Assembly: GCA_029706075.1 (NCBI GenBank)
Contig: JAINUG010000026.1
Span: 4,261,001 to 4,325,000, forward strand
DNA: 64,000 nt
Reading direction: 5' to 3'
Source of the DNA: Aldrovandia affinis
Taxonomy: Eukaryota > Chordata > Actinopteri > Notacanthiformes > Halosauridae
A program made the position numbers and the translations under genes. The notes beneath the pieces were generated by a model. The model ran no database searches. It was not told the DNA's origin and worked only from the letters and a program-made list of their open reading frames with translations. Of this stretch, positions 22,809-36,450 are shown piece after piece. Each line of letters opens with the position of its first letter. The stretch's first letter is position 1.

Positions 22809-25344
22809 ATATTGCATTGGCGGAGCAGAAAATGGATTTCAAAGAGGCAATCCAACGAGTGATCAAACAGTGAAGAGCAGCCATCAATAAGCATCCAAAT
22901 ATTCATTGGAGTGATTAAGTGTATTTGCAGAATTTTCAAGCAATGATACAATACAACTCAAAAATAATTACAGGCAGCTAAACTATGAGCAATATATCTG
23001 CAAGAGAGCTTAATTTGACTGTACAACCATTATTATCATGTTTGCTGTTTCATCAAGGGATTTCTAATGCTCAATTTGGCCACTATTCCTGTTTCCTCCC
23101 CAATATACTTGTAAATAAGCTTCCAGAGATAACAGGGTTTTTAAAAATCACCCTTGTCTGTTTGACTAAACATCCATATGAAACGTACAACATTGTCAGT
23201 GCTTGCTTCTCTTAATGGTTCTCCCATCAGCCTAAACTCCAACTGATTTACTTAATGTATAATACAGATTATAATCAAATAATGAGTGTCAAGTTAATTT
23301 GCGTGCGTATGATTAATCTGACAAATTTTTTAATTAATCAATTTGTTCGATGGTTGTTTGTTAGTTCCAATTCTCTGGCCTAGCCATTCATATCCTTAAG
23401 TTTCTGTCAACCCTGCTATAATGTCACTTTTTTATAAAAGACCATTAAATCGGCAGGAAGTAGGCTACTTCTTGATAGCTAGCTAGCTAACTCGCTTGCT
23501 TGGTTGCGTTGCTAACTACGTTCAATATAGATTTTTTCGCCTATCAGGCGATTCGTTGAACAAATGTTTTTTCTTAGGAATTTTATTTATTTATTTATTT
23601 TACCCCTGTTCAGCACCTCCCGCAGCTCCATTCAGAACCTCCCATAGTTTCACGCCAATTGCTGTACCACGCAACACTGCAGCACCCGCACTTCCCGAGC
23701 GTATGTATTTTGGCCAAACATATGATAATGGCACATTGAAACTCACTATCCCACTTATTGTGTTATATACGGGGGTGCACATAAGTGGTACGCCAGTACG
23801 CATTCGCGTCCTCAAACGTTAATTGCGTACCAAGCAAGACGACACATTTTTCAAGTCGCGTATGTTTCAAAAGTTTGTATTTTACAATAAACAAACCTGC
23901 TGCCTTTACTTGATTTACGGTCAACTGTTTGCCTACATTTAATCGGCTTGCATTTAATTAGTCTAATGTAATAGCTTATTTAGTATTCAGACCAGTTTGT
24001 TTCAGAAAAAATATATATTAAAGGCTGAACAATAACTCAAAATGTGACAATGACGTATTTGGCGTTGCTGGTAGATCTAGCAGGCCGCACTTTGAGAAGC
24101 GAGAGATCGGCAAGACATGTTTGCAGAAAATGACGAATGGCTTGGAATACATTTTCAATTTCAGTTTTCAAAGTTCTTATTTCTAGTACCTTTTGGCGGC
24201 ATGTTTACGTTTTTCCTTTTGCTTAGATTTTTTGTCTTGGCTGTGAAATCAGAAAGGTCATATGGGTTTTCCGGGGCGCGTATTATGCTAATAATACTCA
24301 CACGTCGCTTATGCTCACGTCGGAACAATTGGGATTCGTCAATATACGCAAGTGGGTAAGAATTAAATGGACTGATGCGCACATTTTATGAATCCGACTG
24401 TACTTTTACGTGAGAACTTAACGCACGTATTAGTGAATGAGACCCAATGTCTTTGTCGGCAAACACGGACTACTGAGCACCACTCTAATAATAACATATC
24501 CAATATTGATATGAAGGGGCTAACTTCGAAGCCCATTCAAGAGCTCTTTAACGTCCTTGTCACCAAAAGTTTTTCAAACATCTCATGAATTTGGTAATGC
24601 AACAGACAATGCATATTAGGCCTACTGATAACCGCATAAGTTAAACCGCCTTCACAATATTGTCATTACTGTTCAGTCTGTTGTAGTTTCTGTCTACTGT
24701 GGATTTGCCATTGTGCAATAATGCCTCCGCCACAATACTGCCTGTTTAAACAGCTCTTGGCAGACCGGCCACTCGTGTGTCCCCCATATGTATGAATCCA
24801 CTCAAAATCTGTCCATTTATGCCTAATGTGGGACCAAACAACGGGAGACGGAATCAGAAGAATTCCTGTTATGGCACTGACACGGGATATTCCGCGCCAA
24901 ACACTGCCAACACACAAAGAGCACATTGAGCCCCAAAAACAGACCCACAAAGGGGCCCTTTTGTTCCAAGATAAGGTCCTTTCATGTCCCTGTATCTCCC
25001 CAACACAAAAGCCAATTCTCCTGGAGGAATGCAAGAGCTTTTATTTCCTTTTTACACTTATATCCATGATCTAAGTCTTTCCAGTCTATAGTAAGCTTCT
25101 GATTTCACTGGGACTTTATTTGAACTGCATAGGATTTTTAGTCTTTACCACACATGACAGCAGCAGTAAGCAGTTGGATATAATGGCAGTACTCTTTACA
25201 ATAGTAATATTCTAGGGTGACGCTAGGTATAGCGAACAGCCAATCATAAGAGCTGTAACAGCCCTGTGGGCTATGCATTCTTGTTGAAGCACTAAACCTG
25301 GATTGAATCTGCATGTAAAGCAAATATATGTAAACTACATAACA
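22809..25344. other. Intronic block with an unassigned old repeat
   Basis: No gene is supported. The region 23590-24450 is relatively CpG-rich with segments such as gtattagtgaatgagaccca, reminiscent of decayed inverted-repeat transposons. The frame at 23496-23822 (108 codons) shows no known domain and no splice context. Confidence 0.4.
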
Positions 25345-25892
25345 GAAATAATAATAATAATAATAGATTTAATTTATCTGGGGCTTTTCATCTTATGATC
25401 TCATAATGCTTTACAGTGAAGGGGCGAACTCACCACCAATGTGTAGCACCCACCTGGGTGATAGACGACTGCCACTTTGCGCTATAACGCTCATCACACA
25501 TCAGCTAACAGATGGAGAGGGAGGGGATTATTGAGACAAATAAACTGGGGGATGATTAAGTGGCCAGGTCAAGAAAGCCCAGTTGGGAACTTTGCCAGGA
25601 CATCAGGGAGCCGCTTACTCTACCATGGGATCTTTATGACCACAGTGAGTCAGGACATTTCTTTAACATCTCATCCAAAAGACAGCATCTCCTACACCAC
25701 AGTGTCTCCATCACTGCACTGGGGTATTGGGGTTTATTTTGGTCCAGAGGGATGACAGCCCCCATCTGGCCCACCAACCCCACTTCCAGCAGCAACTTTG
25801 ATTTCCTAGGAGGTATTCCATCAAAGTACTAACAAAGCCAAACAAAGTTTTGCTTCAGCCATTCAGGGTATGGTTGTGGGTATGGCTGCTGC
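25345..25892 (-). mobile_element. 5S rRNA-derived SINE (SINE3-like)
   Basis: Read on the minus strand the element starts with a 5S-like head (25795-25892). On the plus strand this head retains ttcctaggaggtattccatc, aaagtactaac and ttcagggtatgg, corresponding to the 3' half of 5S rRNA read in antisense. A long tRNA-unrelated body follows, with gtgtagcacccacctgggtg, and then a 3' tail of ATT repeats (25348-25366 on plus). The roughly 548-bp length fits SINE3-type elements. The head is degenerate, so promoter function is doubtful. Confidence 0.6.
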
Positions 25893-27287
25893 CATGGCAG
25901 CGTCTTCTATGCCAGTAGATAATGTAACACTAGTGAAACCCTTGAAATAGCAAGTGTTACTGGTATCAGGCTGAAATTGGTATCTGTATATTCTCAATGG
26001 CAATTTAATTTTAGTTTTACAAAAATGAAATATCTTTAAACAAACTCATTCAGGGAATAACAAAGCAGAACATTGGATGATTCATTTCAGTTTTAAATTA
26101 ACTACTTGTCAGAGATAATAGAAAGAGGTCTGTAATGAGTGGGGAAAGTGTTCTTACTTTTCCATTGGGCATATTAACTTTTATAAATTAGTCTGTAGGG
26201 TCCAGTGGATGGGGAATGATTTAGACAATGCTCCAAACACAGAAGACCAAAAATAATAATAATAAAGTCACTGTGTAAATCAGTTGTACCCAGAATGAAA
26301 AAGCCAGCCAGAGTTAGGAAAAGGTGGAAACAGTAGGCGATTATTTAAGAGGGAGACCGTGTTGTGCCATTGTTTCATATCCTGTTATGCCCCTCCATTT
26401 CCTATGGCTGGTATATCACCCCACTACCCTCCGTGGGCCATTACACAACCTGCCTGGGAGGCATGTGTGGCTTCCAGCTGGTGGGCAAAGGTTAACGAAC
26501 AACTAATTTGATCTTTCGGTGAACAAAGCTCTGGATCAGAAGTGGAACAAAGACCTCCCCAATAAGCCCTGTTTTGTCACTTTGGTTCTGCTCCAGGCAA
26601 CAGCACAAATAGTTTTACCAAGAGTTAATCTGAACACAAACCCAGTGCCCTCAATGGCTGTCCCAACAGAGATACCTGGAGGACCGAAGCAGGATATATT
26701 CTCCAGTTGTACTTATTGAGTTTTACAATCTTCAGCACTGAGGGCCAGGCTACAGTTCTAACAGAGCTGCCTCTATTCGTACATACTCAACTTCCTCCAA
26801 AACTGCCATTTACAAGTTTTATGTAGCACACATAAATATGTTTACACTGTCCCTCTCTCAATAAGGGAATTACACAATAATTGGTCATACATTCACATTT
26901 CTGTCAGCACAGTCTACAAATCAAAAACGATAAGGCTTTGATTGTAGATGAGGTAATGTAGACAGAAAGAATGCAGGGCTGACTGTTATCTCTCCCTCTA
27001 TTTCTCAAAGTGAGACAAAAGATCCAAATTGAAGAGCACATGTGGTGCACATGTGGAGAAAGGGATACAATTAAATTAGTAGACAATTAGTAGATGACTA
27101 CTTCAAACGCAACAAAATAACAAAAATGAGCGGCACAAAAATATGACTCAACTACATGCTGTGGTGACACTTTCACTTTGTCATTAATGTTCATGATTAA
27201 AAAATTAAATAATGATGGCTTGTGGGGGGGGCGGTAGCCCATAGTCCTGTGAGTGTACTGCAATCTCAGGATTCCCTTGGTGTACAT
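25893..27287. other. Intronic sequence, no feature recognised
   Basis: No supported gene or repeat. Frames near 26324-26719 lack domains. Confidence 0.4.
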
Positions 27288-27690
27288 TTACATTACATTT
27301 TTACATTTTAAGCATTTAGCAGATGCTCTTATCCAGAGCGACTTACAAGATGTGCATAAATACATGGTAGGAACAATCATAGTTTGCGCAAGAGATCAGT
27401 GCAGTAGTACAGTGATAGACATCATTGCAGGCAGCTGCGTACCATACCTGTAACACTGGGAAGGAAAAGGTTAGTAATTTTGTATTATAGTGGTGATGAC
27501 AATTAGCTAGATGTACAGAATTCAGTGGTAGTGGAGTCTGAAAAGGTGGGTTTTGAGTCTCTTGCGGAAGATCGCAAGTGATTCTGCGGTGCTGACTGAT
27601 TGCGAAAGGTCGTTCCACCAGCGAGGGGTCAGGACAGAGAAGAGACGAGACTGCAAGGAACGGCTGCCAGGAGCCCGGTGTGATTAATAA
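27288..27690 (-). repeat. Interspersed repeat with SINE/LINE-type 3' tail
   Basis: On the minus strand it ends with gtaagtcgctctggataaga, gcatctgctaaatg and runs of aaatgtaa, the same tail as the tRNA-SINE at 39096. Its body (27350-27690, including ttcttgcggaagatcgcaag-like blocks) is unrelated to tRNA. Such shared tails usually reflect use of the same LINE machinery. The boundary at 27690 is approximate. Confidence 0.6.
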
Positions 27691-28436
27691 ACACTGAGGT
27701 ATTCTTTTTGAGATTTATGTCATTTTATAAACCAGACACTAGTTAATGTTGTCTCATCCAGGATTGGTATTCATAATAACTCAACAGGATAACCACTAAG
27801 CCTGCCTCACAATGGACTTCCGACAAGCTTTAAAGTCTAATTCCTTAAACTCCTAATTGGCGCCAGCCAGTTTGGATCAATCCTGTCAGATAGCAAAAGG
27901 AAAACTATGTTCCCCATTGAAAAAAAAAAAACTGTTTATATAGGCAAAGTTTAAAATAATAATATCTCATAGTTTCTTCAATTCATCAGAAGCTGGGAGG
28001 CCACACATTCTAAACAATAGCTCGCCTGGTCAGATGGTAGGAGATGGCTCCCTGAAACTTGATCGCTTCACTCACTTTTTACATTCACGATGACAGATTG
28101 TTCTTTCTCGTAATTACAAACAAACTTCTGATGTGATAATTTAAAACCAGTGGGTACTGTCATCTCTGGAATTAAATATGGTATGCACAAGCTTAGTTCC
28201 CTCTAATCTGGAAGGCTTCCAAAATGTTACCATTATTTCAATGTGATGATTTCTATAAGGACTGGGTTCTTTCTATTTGAATGAATAAAGATAAGGGTGT
28301 CTGCTACACCAATAGATGAGGCACTGCATTAATGAATTCTTCATGTATGATATACACCACCATTAATGTCATCACTCTCCCTGGGTTCATGTAGGGGGGA
28401 TGCATATTATTATTTAATACAGAGGTGATATCCTTT

Positions 28437-28545
28437 ATGTTACATTTACATTTACATTTTAAGCATTTAGCAGACGCTCTTATCCAGAACGACTTACGAG
28501 ATGTGCATTGGTAGGAACAATCAGTAGGAACAATCAGTGGTGCAA
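28437..28545 (-). repeat. Short copy of the same tail repeat
   Basis: Contains aagcatttagcagacgctct and tatccagaacgacttac, the reverse complement of the tail above, followed by the same gatgtgcat and taggaacaatcag segments as in 27345-27385. Truncated after about 110 bp, with taggaacaatcag repeated. Confidence 0.7.
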
Positions 28546-31500
28546 TATTACCGTTCTCTCTGAGAGGTAGACTGTTTTTTGTGTGACCATGTGAAAAGTG
28601 TATGTGGTCACATTGTTTTCATGGTGTAACACAAATATAAAACCATTTTCACCACTTTCGCTTCTCCTTTTCACCTGCAATGGGCAAAAACTGCATATGG
28701 TTGTTTACTTTGAATGGTGGGATAGTGGTCAGGGAACTGGAACATCATGGGCTTAAATTCTGTGAGAGTCGTACTGGTGCTGTTGTACTGTTGGAATAGG
28801 ACACTTAGACGAACAAATCTATAAAACATGATGTTTTATATGGAAACCCACACATCTTAAGTGGAAAACAGGTCTGCAAACCACAACTAATGGGGCCTAC
28901 TTGGAATAACGGTTGGAGAAAACAGACTGCCAACACAAACCTGGGAGTCATAAGCTTCGCTCACTGTGCTTCGATGAACATATGAAACACATTGGGTGAC
29001 GGAATTTGTTTCATCTATAGGGCTGTGAAAGGCTGGCTTGGACATACAATGACCAAACAACAGCTGTTCAAAAACTGCACAGAGGGGCTAAGCATGCACA
29101 AGGACACAGGATTCCTCAGCACAGCTAAAAAAGTCCCAAATGCACAGGACTCCCCTCAGAGGAAACCAAACCCAGTCACAGTGCAATTATTCTATCATTA
29201 AAACTTCCAAGTCAAAGGGCATTCAAACTGTCCTCCCTCACTGGTGACACACAGCTGTGTGCAGATGTCCAGACTTCACACCGTTCACAATTGACATGTA
29301 TAATCTCCACATGGCATAACTCTCTTTATCTCCTCAGCAGGTCAAATCTTTAAAAAATGAACGGCAAGAAACTGAACCCCCTATCCTTTATGAAAATAAC
29401 AAAAGTATTTGTAGGGCAGCCACACCTTACTGTGAAAATCAGTAGACTATAGCTCACGTTTATATAAAAATGTGGGTGAGAGACGCATTCAGAGTGTAAC
29501 TGAGTTTAGTATATTCAAGATTGGTCAGCGTAGAACTATCTGTTTAGGCGAGGTATGAATGGCGTCCATGCATGGATAGACAATCTTTGATGTTCAAAAC
29601 TTCAGAAATCTGAGGAGACCTGTGTGTTTACGGGTCAAAAGCACTGTGACAAGATGGGGCATCTAAAAAACTGTCATTAATCACTCAAGATTAAAGAAGT
29701 GGTGCATCTTCAAAGAGGTTGACTCAAAGACCCCAAAAACAAAGACCCCAAATACAAATGCTTTTTCCCTCCTGCCACTTATATCTCTGCAGTTGTTTCA
29801 CAGAGCCTCCAGTGTTCAGGATCAATTTCTGATGTCTCATTGTTCTTGGGAACTCATACACTTCACGCCACATGAAGGAGTGTCAAAGAAAATACCTCAA
29901 ATCAACCAAAACACAGGCTGCTGTCTAAGAGTGAGCGGTATGAGGTCTGGGTACAAAGAGTAACCCAGTCAGACACTAGGACTCTCAGGCACTGTTAGCA
30001 CTCTTAGCATCGTTGGTCATTAGCATTGTCAGGTACACAGTGGTAGTAATGAAAGAGGCTCCCTCTTCTTCAGAATTATGATTCCTGGCTGCATACAGGC
30101 TCTATCGCATCCAGAGCTCACCGGGACAGGACTAAAACCCAGCCCAGACCAAATCCAAGCTCCTTGAGAACCAGCCCACCAGACTGGGATAAACCCAAGC
30201 AGGAAGAGGGGATGGCTGGATTACTGGCTAGGACATGGAAGTGGGGGTGAGTGTGCAGGGGAGGGCAGGAGTAGTACCATCTGTCCCCTGAATGAGTTTT
30301 CAATGGGCTGAGAAGATAAGGAGCTCTGTGCAGGTGTGACAGAGTGGGAGGTCACACTGGCCCTCCATCCTGGACCATGGCAGTGTTAAACTGAATGCAT
30401 GCTGGGTATATTTACAAGGCTAAGGTACACATTCCGCACATGGCTATATGTAGCTGCTGCCAAACTCGATATCTAAGAGATTTGGTGCTTCCAGATGTTA
30501 TGCTTTCAAATACATTATACAACCACCAGAGAGTGCCTCTGAACCAATAAGTATGCATGTGTGGTAAAGAAGGTCTTGTCAACACGCACCAGAAATGTAT
30601 GAATAATATGAACATTAAAATGTTTAACTAATGCCAGTACAGATAACCTTAACAAGTAAGTGATTTTGAACAACGTAGAGTAGGCAACAACAGCCACGAT
30701 AACAAACAATCCAGGAAATACATATAAATCTGCAATGCACCTGGATACACACATCTCTCCACAGTGTACCTGGTTGCACAGACATGTTTTGTGGTGTATC
30801 TGGATACAAATACCCACCCATAGACATCACCCCTCCTCTATCTCACAGTTATTCCAAGCATGTAACCACTGGATTTATGTACCTTCTCCAACGCATACCA
30901 GATGTACATGTGTTAAAAAGTAAAAAGATAAAGCCCATCGCATGCAAGGCCAACAGCACCAGTTTAAACTGCTGGCCTGGACTTAATAAACAGCTTGGTC
31001 CACCTGTTACTAGCAGCTTACAGCAGTAATGGCAGCTTCTTCAGGGATACTGAAGACTCAAGACTCATGCCTTCCACACCAATGATTATAGTGGGGTGAA
31101 AAAACATGTAATTATAGTTAAGGTGCCTTCTACACCACCCTCACAACCTTTACCTTCTGCCAGACCATCCAATTTGTGTCGTTTTTATACTTGTTCTTGA
31201 CGATTTCCATCCTGCCAGTGCTGAATTATTGCCTCACAGACTAATCCACAAACCACCATACAGTCCCGTGCGCTACACAATTCTGGTATGAAAGCACAAG
31301 GCGACAGTCCTGGCTATTATAAATGAATTATCAAATGTGAACTATCAAATGGAGCATCACTCCTGAGATACAGCTTTACCACTGAGAAACTGCAGTGCAG
31401 GGATGATGGTGTGTAACACATGTTATTGTGTATACTAATGGACCCCCTGGATCTTGTGATAAGAGAGATATTAATTCCCCAGTTCAATATTCTAGTTCTT

Positions 31501-34133
31501 TTGTTAGGAGCATCACTTATCAGAAGTTGTGTGCACTCCAACAAAAACTGGCAAAATGTAAGTTGGCCCTGTGCTGTGTGGAGTTCTATTCAGCATCCCA
31601 GCTTCTGTTGGAGTGTGCTGCACTATGTCTCTCAACGTATTACCACAATGTATTTCTCAGCACCAAGTACATGGTATCAGACTGGATCTGCTGTGGTTTG
31701 CAGGTGTCATTTTGAGAGTTTTTGATGTAGAAGTATGTTGATCCCGGAGATGTCACAATCAAACTTGTGCATTGGTAGGTAACAGGTAATTGTGCTGAGA
31801 CCAGTAAAGGGGTTCAACATTCATCAACATGGGACAATGGAGGCCATAATTCTTATTTCAGCCATTTTGCCTGGCTTTTGGACCATAGTTCAAAAACATA
31901 ATCCGTCCCTTAACATAATCCACATTTGCACGTTTACAAACCATGCTCCCATATATTTTTTAGTTGCATATATGTACATGACTGAGATTAGTTTTTAATA
32001 CTTTAGAAAGGAATTGTTGGTATGACCATAATTATATTAAAGTAACTATTTTGTCAATACTTCATGGGAAATATGGAATCCATTAGTTTGTTGTATAATA
32101 TATATTATAGTTGTTCTATATATCTCAGCATAGCTTGCACTTTTGTAGCACCTCAAAGCGCTTCAGAGTGATGCGGTAACTCACATCAATCACCGTAGGA
32201 CAATTTCCTATGTCCTGAAACAAAGGGGTTTCTCACACATTGCATTTGCAGTAAAACAGAGCCTATGCACTGTTTTACTGTAAATACATTTAAGAAAAAG
32301 GTGGGAAGGTGAGGGCATTCTTGCTTACAGAGATTTCATATCTGCTGTGGGGCAAAGGCACGAGGTGGACTTTCAGTGGGACTTTAGTGGGATAAAGAAG
32401 GAGTAAAAAAAGTCCATAAAGTCAAAAAGTCCAGTGAAACACGGAAAACCATGAGAAATATTAGGACTCTGTGACTCTTGTGTGACTACATGTTAACTGT
32501 GCGGGGATGTGAAACACATTGCACACACATTCTCCTCAAGGCCAGGGGTGGGGAACAGAACAGAACTTTGTCAACAGGGGTTCTCAGGAACAGAACGTTA
32601 AGCCCTAATACAGGACTGAGATCCTATACTCTGATTGTCTACCCATGAAAAAACCCACTGGCATACAAGTGTAGAAAATGCACATTTTACAGTATGCTTA
32701 GCACAGTAATTTTCCTGAATTCTCTGTACACTCACACTACTCTTCACTCAACCCCTGTGAGGCTGTTTAACCACAGTGGATATCCTTTTGGTAAATTGCT
32801 TTGCACCAACAAGACTCATGTGCAAACAGATGTACAGGGAAATATACAAATATGTAAAAACAGAACAGATATATGTATGAGAATATCAGAAATACACATT
32901 CACCATCACTCAAAAGAATGTAACAAGAATTGTAATCCACAGAGTGCTAGTAGAAAAGGTGTAGTGTGTCAGCAGGCTAAAGTGATTCATGTCAGTTTAT
33001 TATAAATGTACCTTTTCTGTGAAAATTCTGTAGATTTTTAAACAACTTTGTTTTCATTGTTATCAGAGGATCTGCACTCACATACTGCAAGGAGAAACTT
33101 TCTGGAATATTTGGCCCATATATTCTGTCTGATGAAGGGTCGTGGGAAATATTTCACATTGGCGCACAGTGGAAGGAAATCTGTAAAATCAATTTGTTTG
33201 GCAGTGAAGACTCGTTTTGCTTCAAACAAGGGAATAAATGCTTGTTCCACTTGTGTGAGGATAGACTAAATCTACCTATTACATTTGTAAGACATACTGT
33301 ACATGTAGCCCTTGCCTGCCATCATTGTTTGTCTGCACTTCATATTTACGAAGAAAAAAGTAGATACTTTTCACATGCATGAATGTTATAAAGTGCAAAC
33401 AAAATACCATGAATACACATTGAAACAGTGTTACAGAGTAATTAAGAAACACCATGAGAAATGGGACCAATATTAATGTGTTCTCAGGCCAGCCATTATC
33501 TCTTTGGGAAAGCCACTACTGGGTCCTCTGTGGCCAGGCTTTTATCTTTTTCTTTCACTCCTACACGACTGACATCATGGGTTTTGCCCCCCACACACAC
33601 ACATACTCGCACATTTATTCACCTATGCCTGTGAGTACACACACTCATGCCTGCTCACAATGAGTGCATTTATCTGCCAAGCCCCACGTGCAATTTATAG
33701 ACATGTGTCTATCTGAAAACTGAGGATGCAAACAAACAAACTAAAAAGCCCTGGTGCATCTGGGAGAAGTGAGCTCACAAGAGTCACAGGGTCATGAGGT
33801 CAATGAATGCCTGTACAATGCACTCCCAGGAAACAAACGTTCCCTCTGCTGCACACGTGAGCAGATGTGGGACAGGACATGCATTTCCTTTCTCATCTCC
33901 TCCAAGACCACCACATGAAACCCGAAATGCTGCACATTCGATTAACTTCTACAGATGAGTTAAAGAGAGAGGGAGAGAGAGACCAGTTTCTCATGCCAAT
34001 GGGAACTATGGCACCTGTCCCTTGCCAATGGGACATTTCTTCCCCAAAACTCTCAAGAGGGTCTCTACACATAAAACTAATTGGACTTCATATCCCAACA
34101 ATAGTCTCCTAGTTCTCTTTTCAAAAACAAAAT
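28546..34133. other. Intronic block, mostly unique sequence
   Basis: No gene is supported. Small items: imperfect 27-30-bp repeats at 30736-30822 (units around acctggatacacacat / gtacctggttgcaca / gtatctggatacaaa) and a fragment at 32133-32200 (cacctcaaagcgcttcagag, then gtaactcac) resembling the tail end of the 5S-SINE at 25345-25450. Confidence 0.4.
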
Positions 34134-34486
34134 ATTGGGGCCTCCCGCGTGGTCCAGTGGTTACAGCGTTTGACACTGGCCACAGAGACTGGGGTTCAAT
34201 TGCCTGTCCCGCCAGAGTCGGCTCTGGCCGGGAGTGCCATCAGGGACGGCGCTTGGCTGTCCGCCCCAGGGAGGGGGGAGGGAAGCTGACAGGACGTTCG
34301 CTGCGCGTAAGAGTGGCCCTGCAGTACCGGGTTACGGTCGACGGCCTGGTGAGTGCTGTCTCGGAGGAGACGATGCTTTGCCTTCGTCACTACCGGTCAC
34401 AAGACTACGGCAGCGAACTCACATTACTAGGGGGGTATTGACATAAAAATAGTGGGTCTAATTGGCTATTAAAATGGGATAAAATC
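34134..34486 (+). mobile_element. tRNA-derived SINE, about 350 bp
   Basis: Flanked by the direct repeat aaacaaaat (34125-34133 and 34489-34497). An internal Pol III promoter is visible: an A box in tggtccagtggttacag (from 34150) and a B box ggttcaattgc (34193-34203). The body is GC-rich (34205-34430), and the 3' end is attggctattaaaatggga. The sharp change in base composition from the AT-rich surroundings supports insertion. Open frames here are side effects of the GC-rich body. Confidence 0.82.
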
Positions 34487-34497
34487 AGAAACAAAAT

Positions 34498-36289
34498 CTT
34501 TAAAAATATATATATACTGTATACATATATTGGGTTCTTCCACCTTTAAGGTAAATGTATTAAATAACTTTCTGAATGAAAGCAATCAGGTAACACATGA
34601 AGCAGCATGAGTTCTGAGATTTGCACTGTTCAAATGCAGTTATGCTGAAATGAACAGGAAACCACTCAAGAGTCTCTTTCTAGGAAAACAGTGAAAGAAT
34701 GTGCATGAGGATATGTGGGTTGGACCAGATATGATTAAGTCTAACAACGGTTCTGGTGTGTGTACTTACTTATTTGTGTGATTGTGTGTGTGTGTGTGTG
34801 TGTGTGCGCGCGCAAGTGTGTGCCAAAGCTCTTCCTGATAAGGCACAATTTATTCAATGGAGCTCTGGAGAGTAGACTCCCTGCTAATGTGTCAGTTAGC
34901 TGGTGGCTGGAGGAGAGAGGGTGAATGGAGCATTATCTTTGCCCAACTCCACCTCATGGGCACCGGAATGCATCTGGGCAAAGACTCAGAGCTGTCCTGT
35001 GTCTCTCTCCTGAGGGATTATGGCGCGCATGAGACAGATTTGCGTGACAGCGTGTTTTCACTCCTCCGGTGTTAGGCCATTGGAATTAATGATTTGTGGC
35101 AGAGAATGGGTAATGCAGAGCTATTCAACAGCCCACAGACATTCCCACGGAATATTTACTAGATTTGAGTCTTCAAATTCAAGAAATTTGAACGTTTACA
35201 AGATTCAGTTTCTGAGGGCAAGTGATATTATTGACCAATTGACCAATGGGGATTGCGATGACATTTTCTCCAAGGCAAAGTGTCTTTCTGTACTGCATCT
35301 TCACAGACTTTTCTCCCACACTCAAACAGCTGCTTGGCCATGCAAATGACTACTCCCACATAAAAATGTCTGCTTCCACTTCCACTCTCAGATGACTACT
35401 CCAACACTCAAATGATAACTCCCACACTCAAATGGCTACTCCTGCTCTCAAATGTTTACTCTCACACAAAAATGACAACTCTTACACTTGACAATTGACA
35501 ACTCTCAAACTGAACTGACTACTCTTACACTGAAAATGACTAATCTCATACTCAAAAGATTACTCTCACGCTTAAATTACTACTCCTGCATTTAACTATC
35601 TCCTTACAAATTGCACTATAGGTGTGATTAAAAGCTTAAAGGACAAGATTTGTATTCGCAAAGCAGTAAGATAAGTTTAAGGGGTGAGGTGAAGCATTAA
35701 TGACTAAAATGGATGAGAACCCCCCTCTGAAATAGAAGATTACTAATCTGAATTCTCACTGAAACTAACAACTAACAACTCCCAAACAGAAAAGCCAGGC
35801 ACCTTCTTTGCTCCTGTCGCCCCTGCCAAGACTATGACAGCCTTTGTATAAGATAAACAGAGCAACTGCACTGAGAGAGACACAGCACTGCATTCGGACT
35901 ATAAAAGGAAGCAAGGAACACAGCAGTGCTGTGACACAGGCCAGATTCATTACTGTATCAGGACCTGTGGAGTATGAATGAAGTTCAGAATTCCTCACCA
36001 CTCGCAGACCTGCAGCACCGAGGCCAAGCGCATCTCTACTTAATAAAACGGAATATAATTTGGGACACGACAAACCTTAATCTCTCCCCACAAGGTTTGT
36101 TCAGGAAAAGGCACTCACTAAAGTTGTCAATGGTTCCTCTCTTAATGAAAAAAGATTCCTTCAATTCACTGTTTTTGTATACTGCATAAAGGAACCCATC
36201 AGAATTGCCCAAAGCGGCCAACTGTATGGCTGGAGAATGTATCACATTAGGAAAACTTGACAGCTGAGTCTGCAGGGAAGTGTAGCTTG
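34498..36289. other. Intronic block with GT microsatellite and minisatellite
   Basis: Contains (GT)n followed by (GC)n at about 34783-34814 and the 20-bp minisatellite at 35345-35605. No supported gene. Confidence 0.5.
35345..35605 (+). repeat. Imperfect minisatellite, about 20-bp unit
   Basis: About a dozen degenerate copies of atgactactcccacactcaa run head to tail, for example at 35347, 35390, 35411 and 35432. Units drift in sequence and length, so the array is old. No coding potential. Confidence 0.85.
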
Positions 36290-36450
36290 AGTTTCCATAT
36301 GAAAACAGCGGTGGAGGAGATGAGATTGTGTACCAAAGGCTGCAGGTTTGAATCCCAGGCGGGACGCTGCTGTTTTAACCTTGATAAAGTTTTCTAACCT
36401 GAATACCTTCAGTAAATGTTCAGCTAAATGGATAGTTTGTAAAATATAAA
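36290..36450 (+). mobile_element. tRNA-derived SINE, degraded
   Basis: Contains the B-box-like ggtttgaatcc (36345-36355), then caggcgggacgctgctgttt, ttttctaacctgaatacctt and cagtaaatgttcagctaaat, which align segment by segment with the better copy at 39096-39300. The 3' core is lost. Confidence 0.65.

Noticed and set aside
23496..23822. 108-codon plus-strand frame with a Pro/Ala-rich centre
   Set aside because: No recognisable domain, no donor or acceptor support, and it lies in what looks like an old repeat.
34143..34205. A functional tRNA gene
   Set aside because: A and B boxes are present, but the cloverleaf cannot be completed and the unit is flanked by SINE target duplications.
34022..34441. 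139-codon plus-strand frame with Arg/Gly-rich end
   Set aside because: Most of it lies in the GC-rich body of a tRNA-SINE with target duplications.
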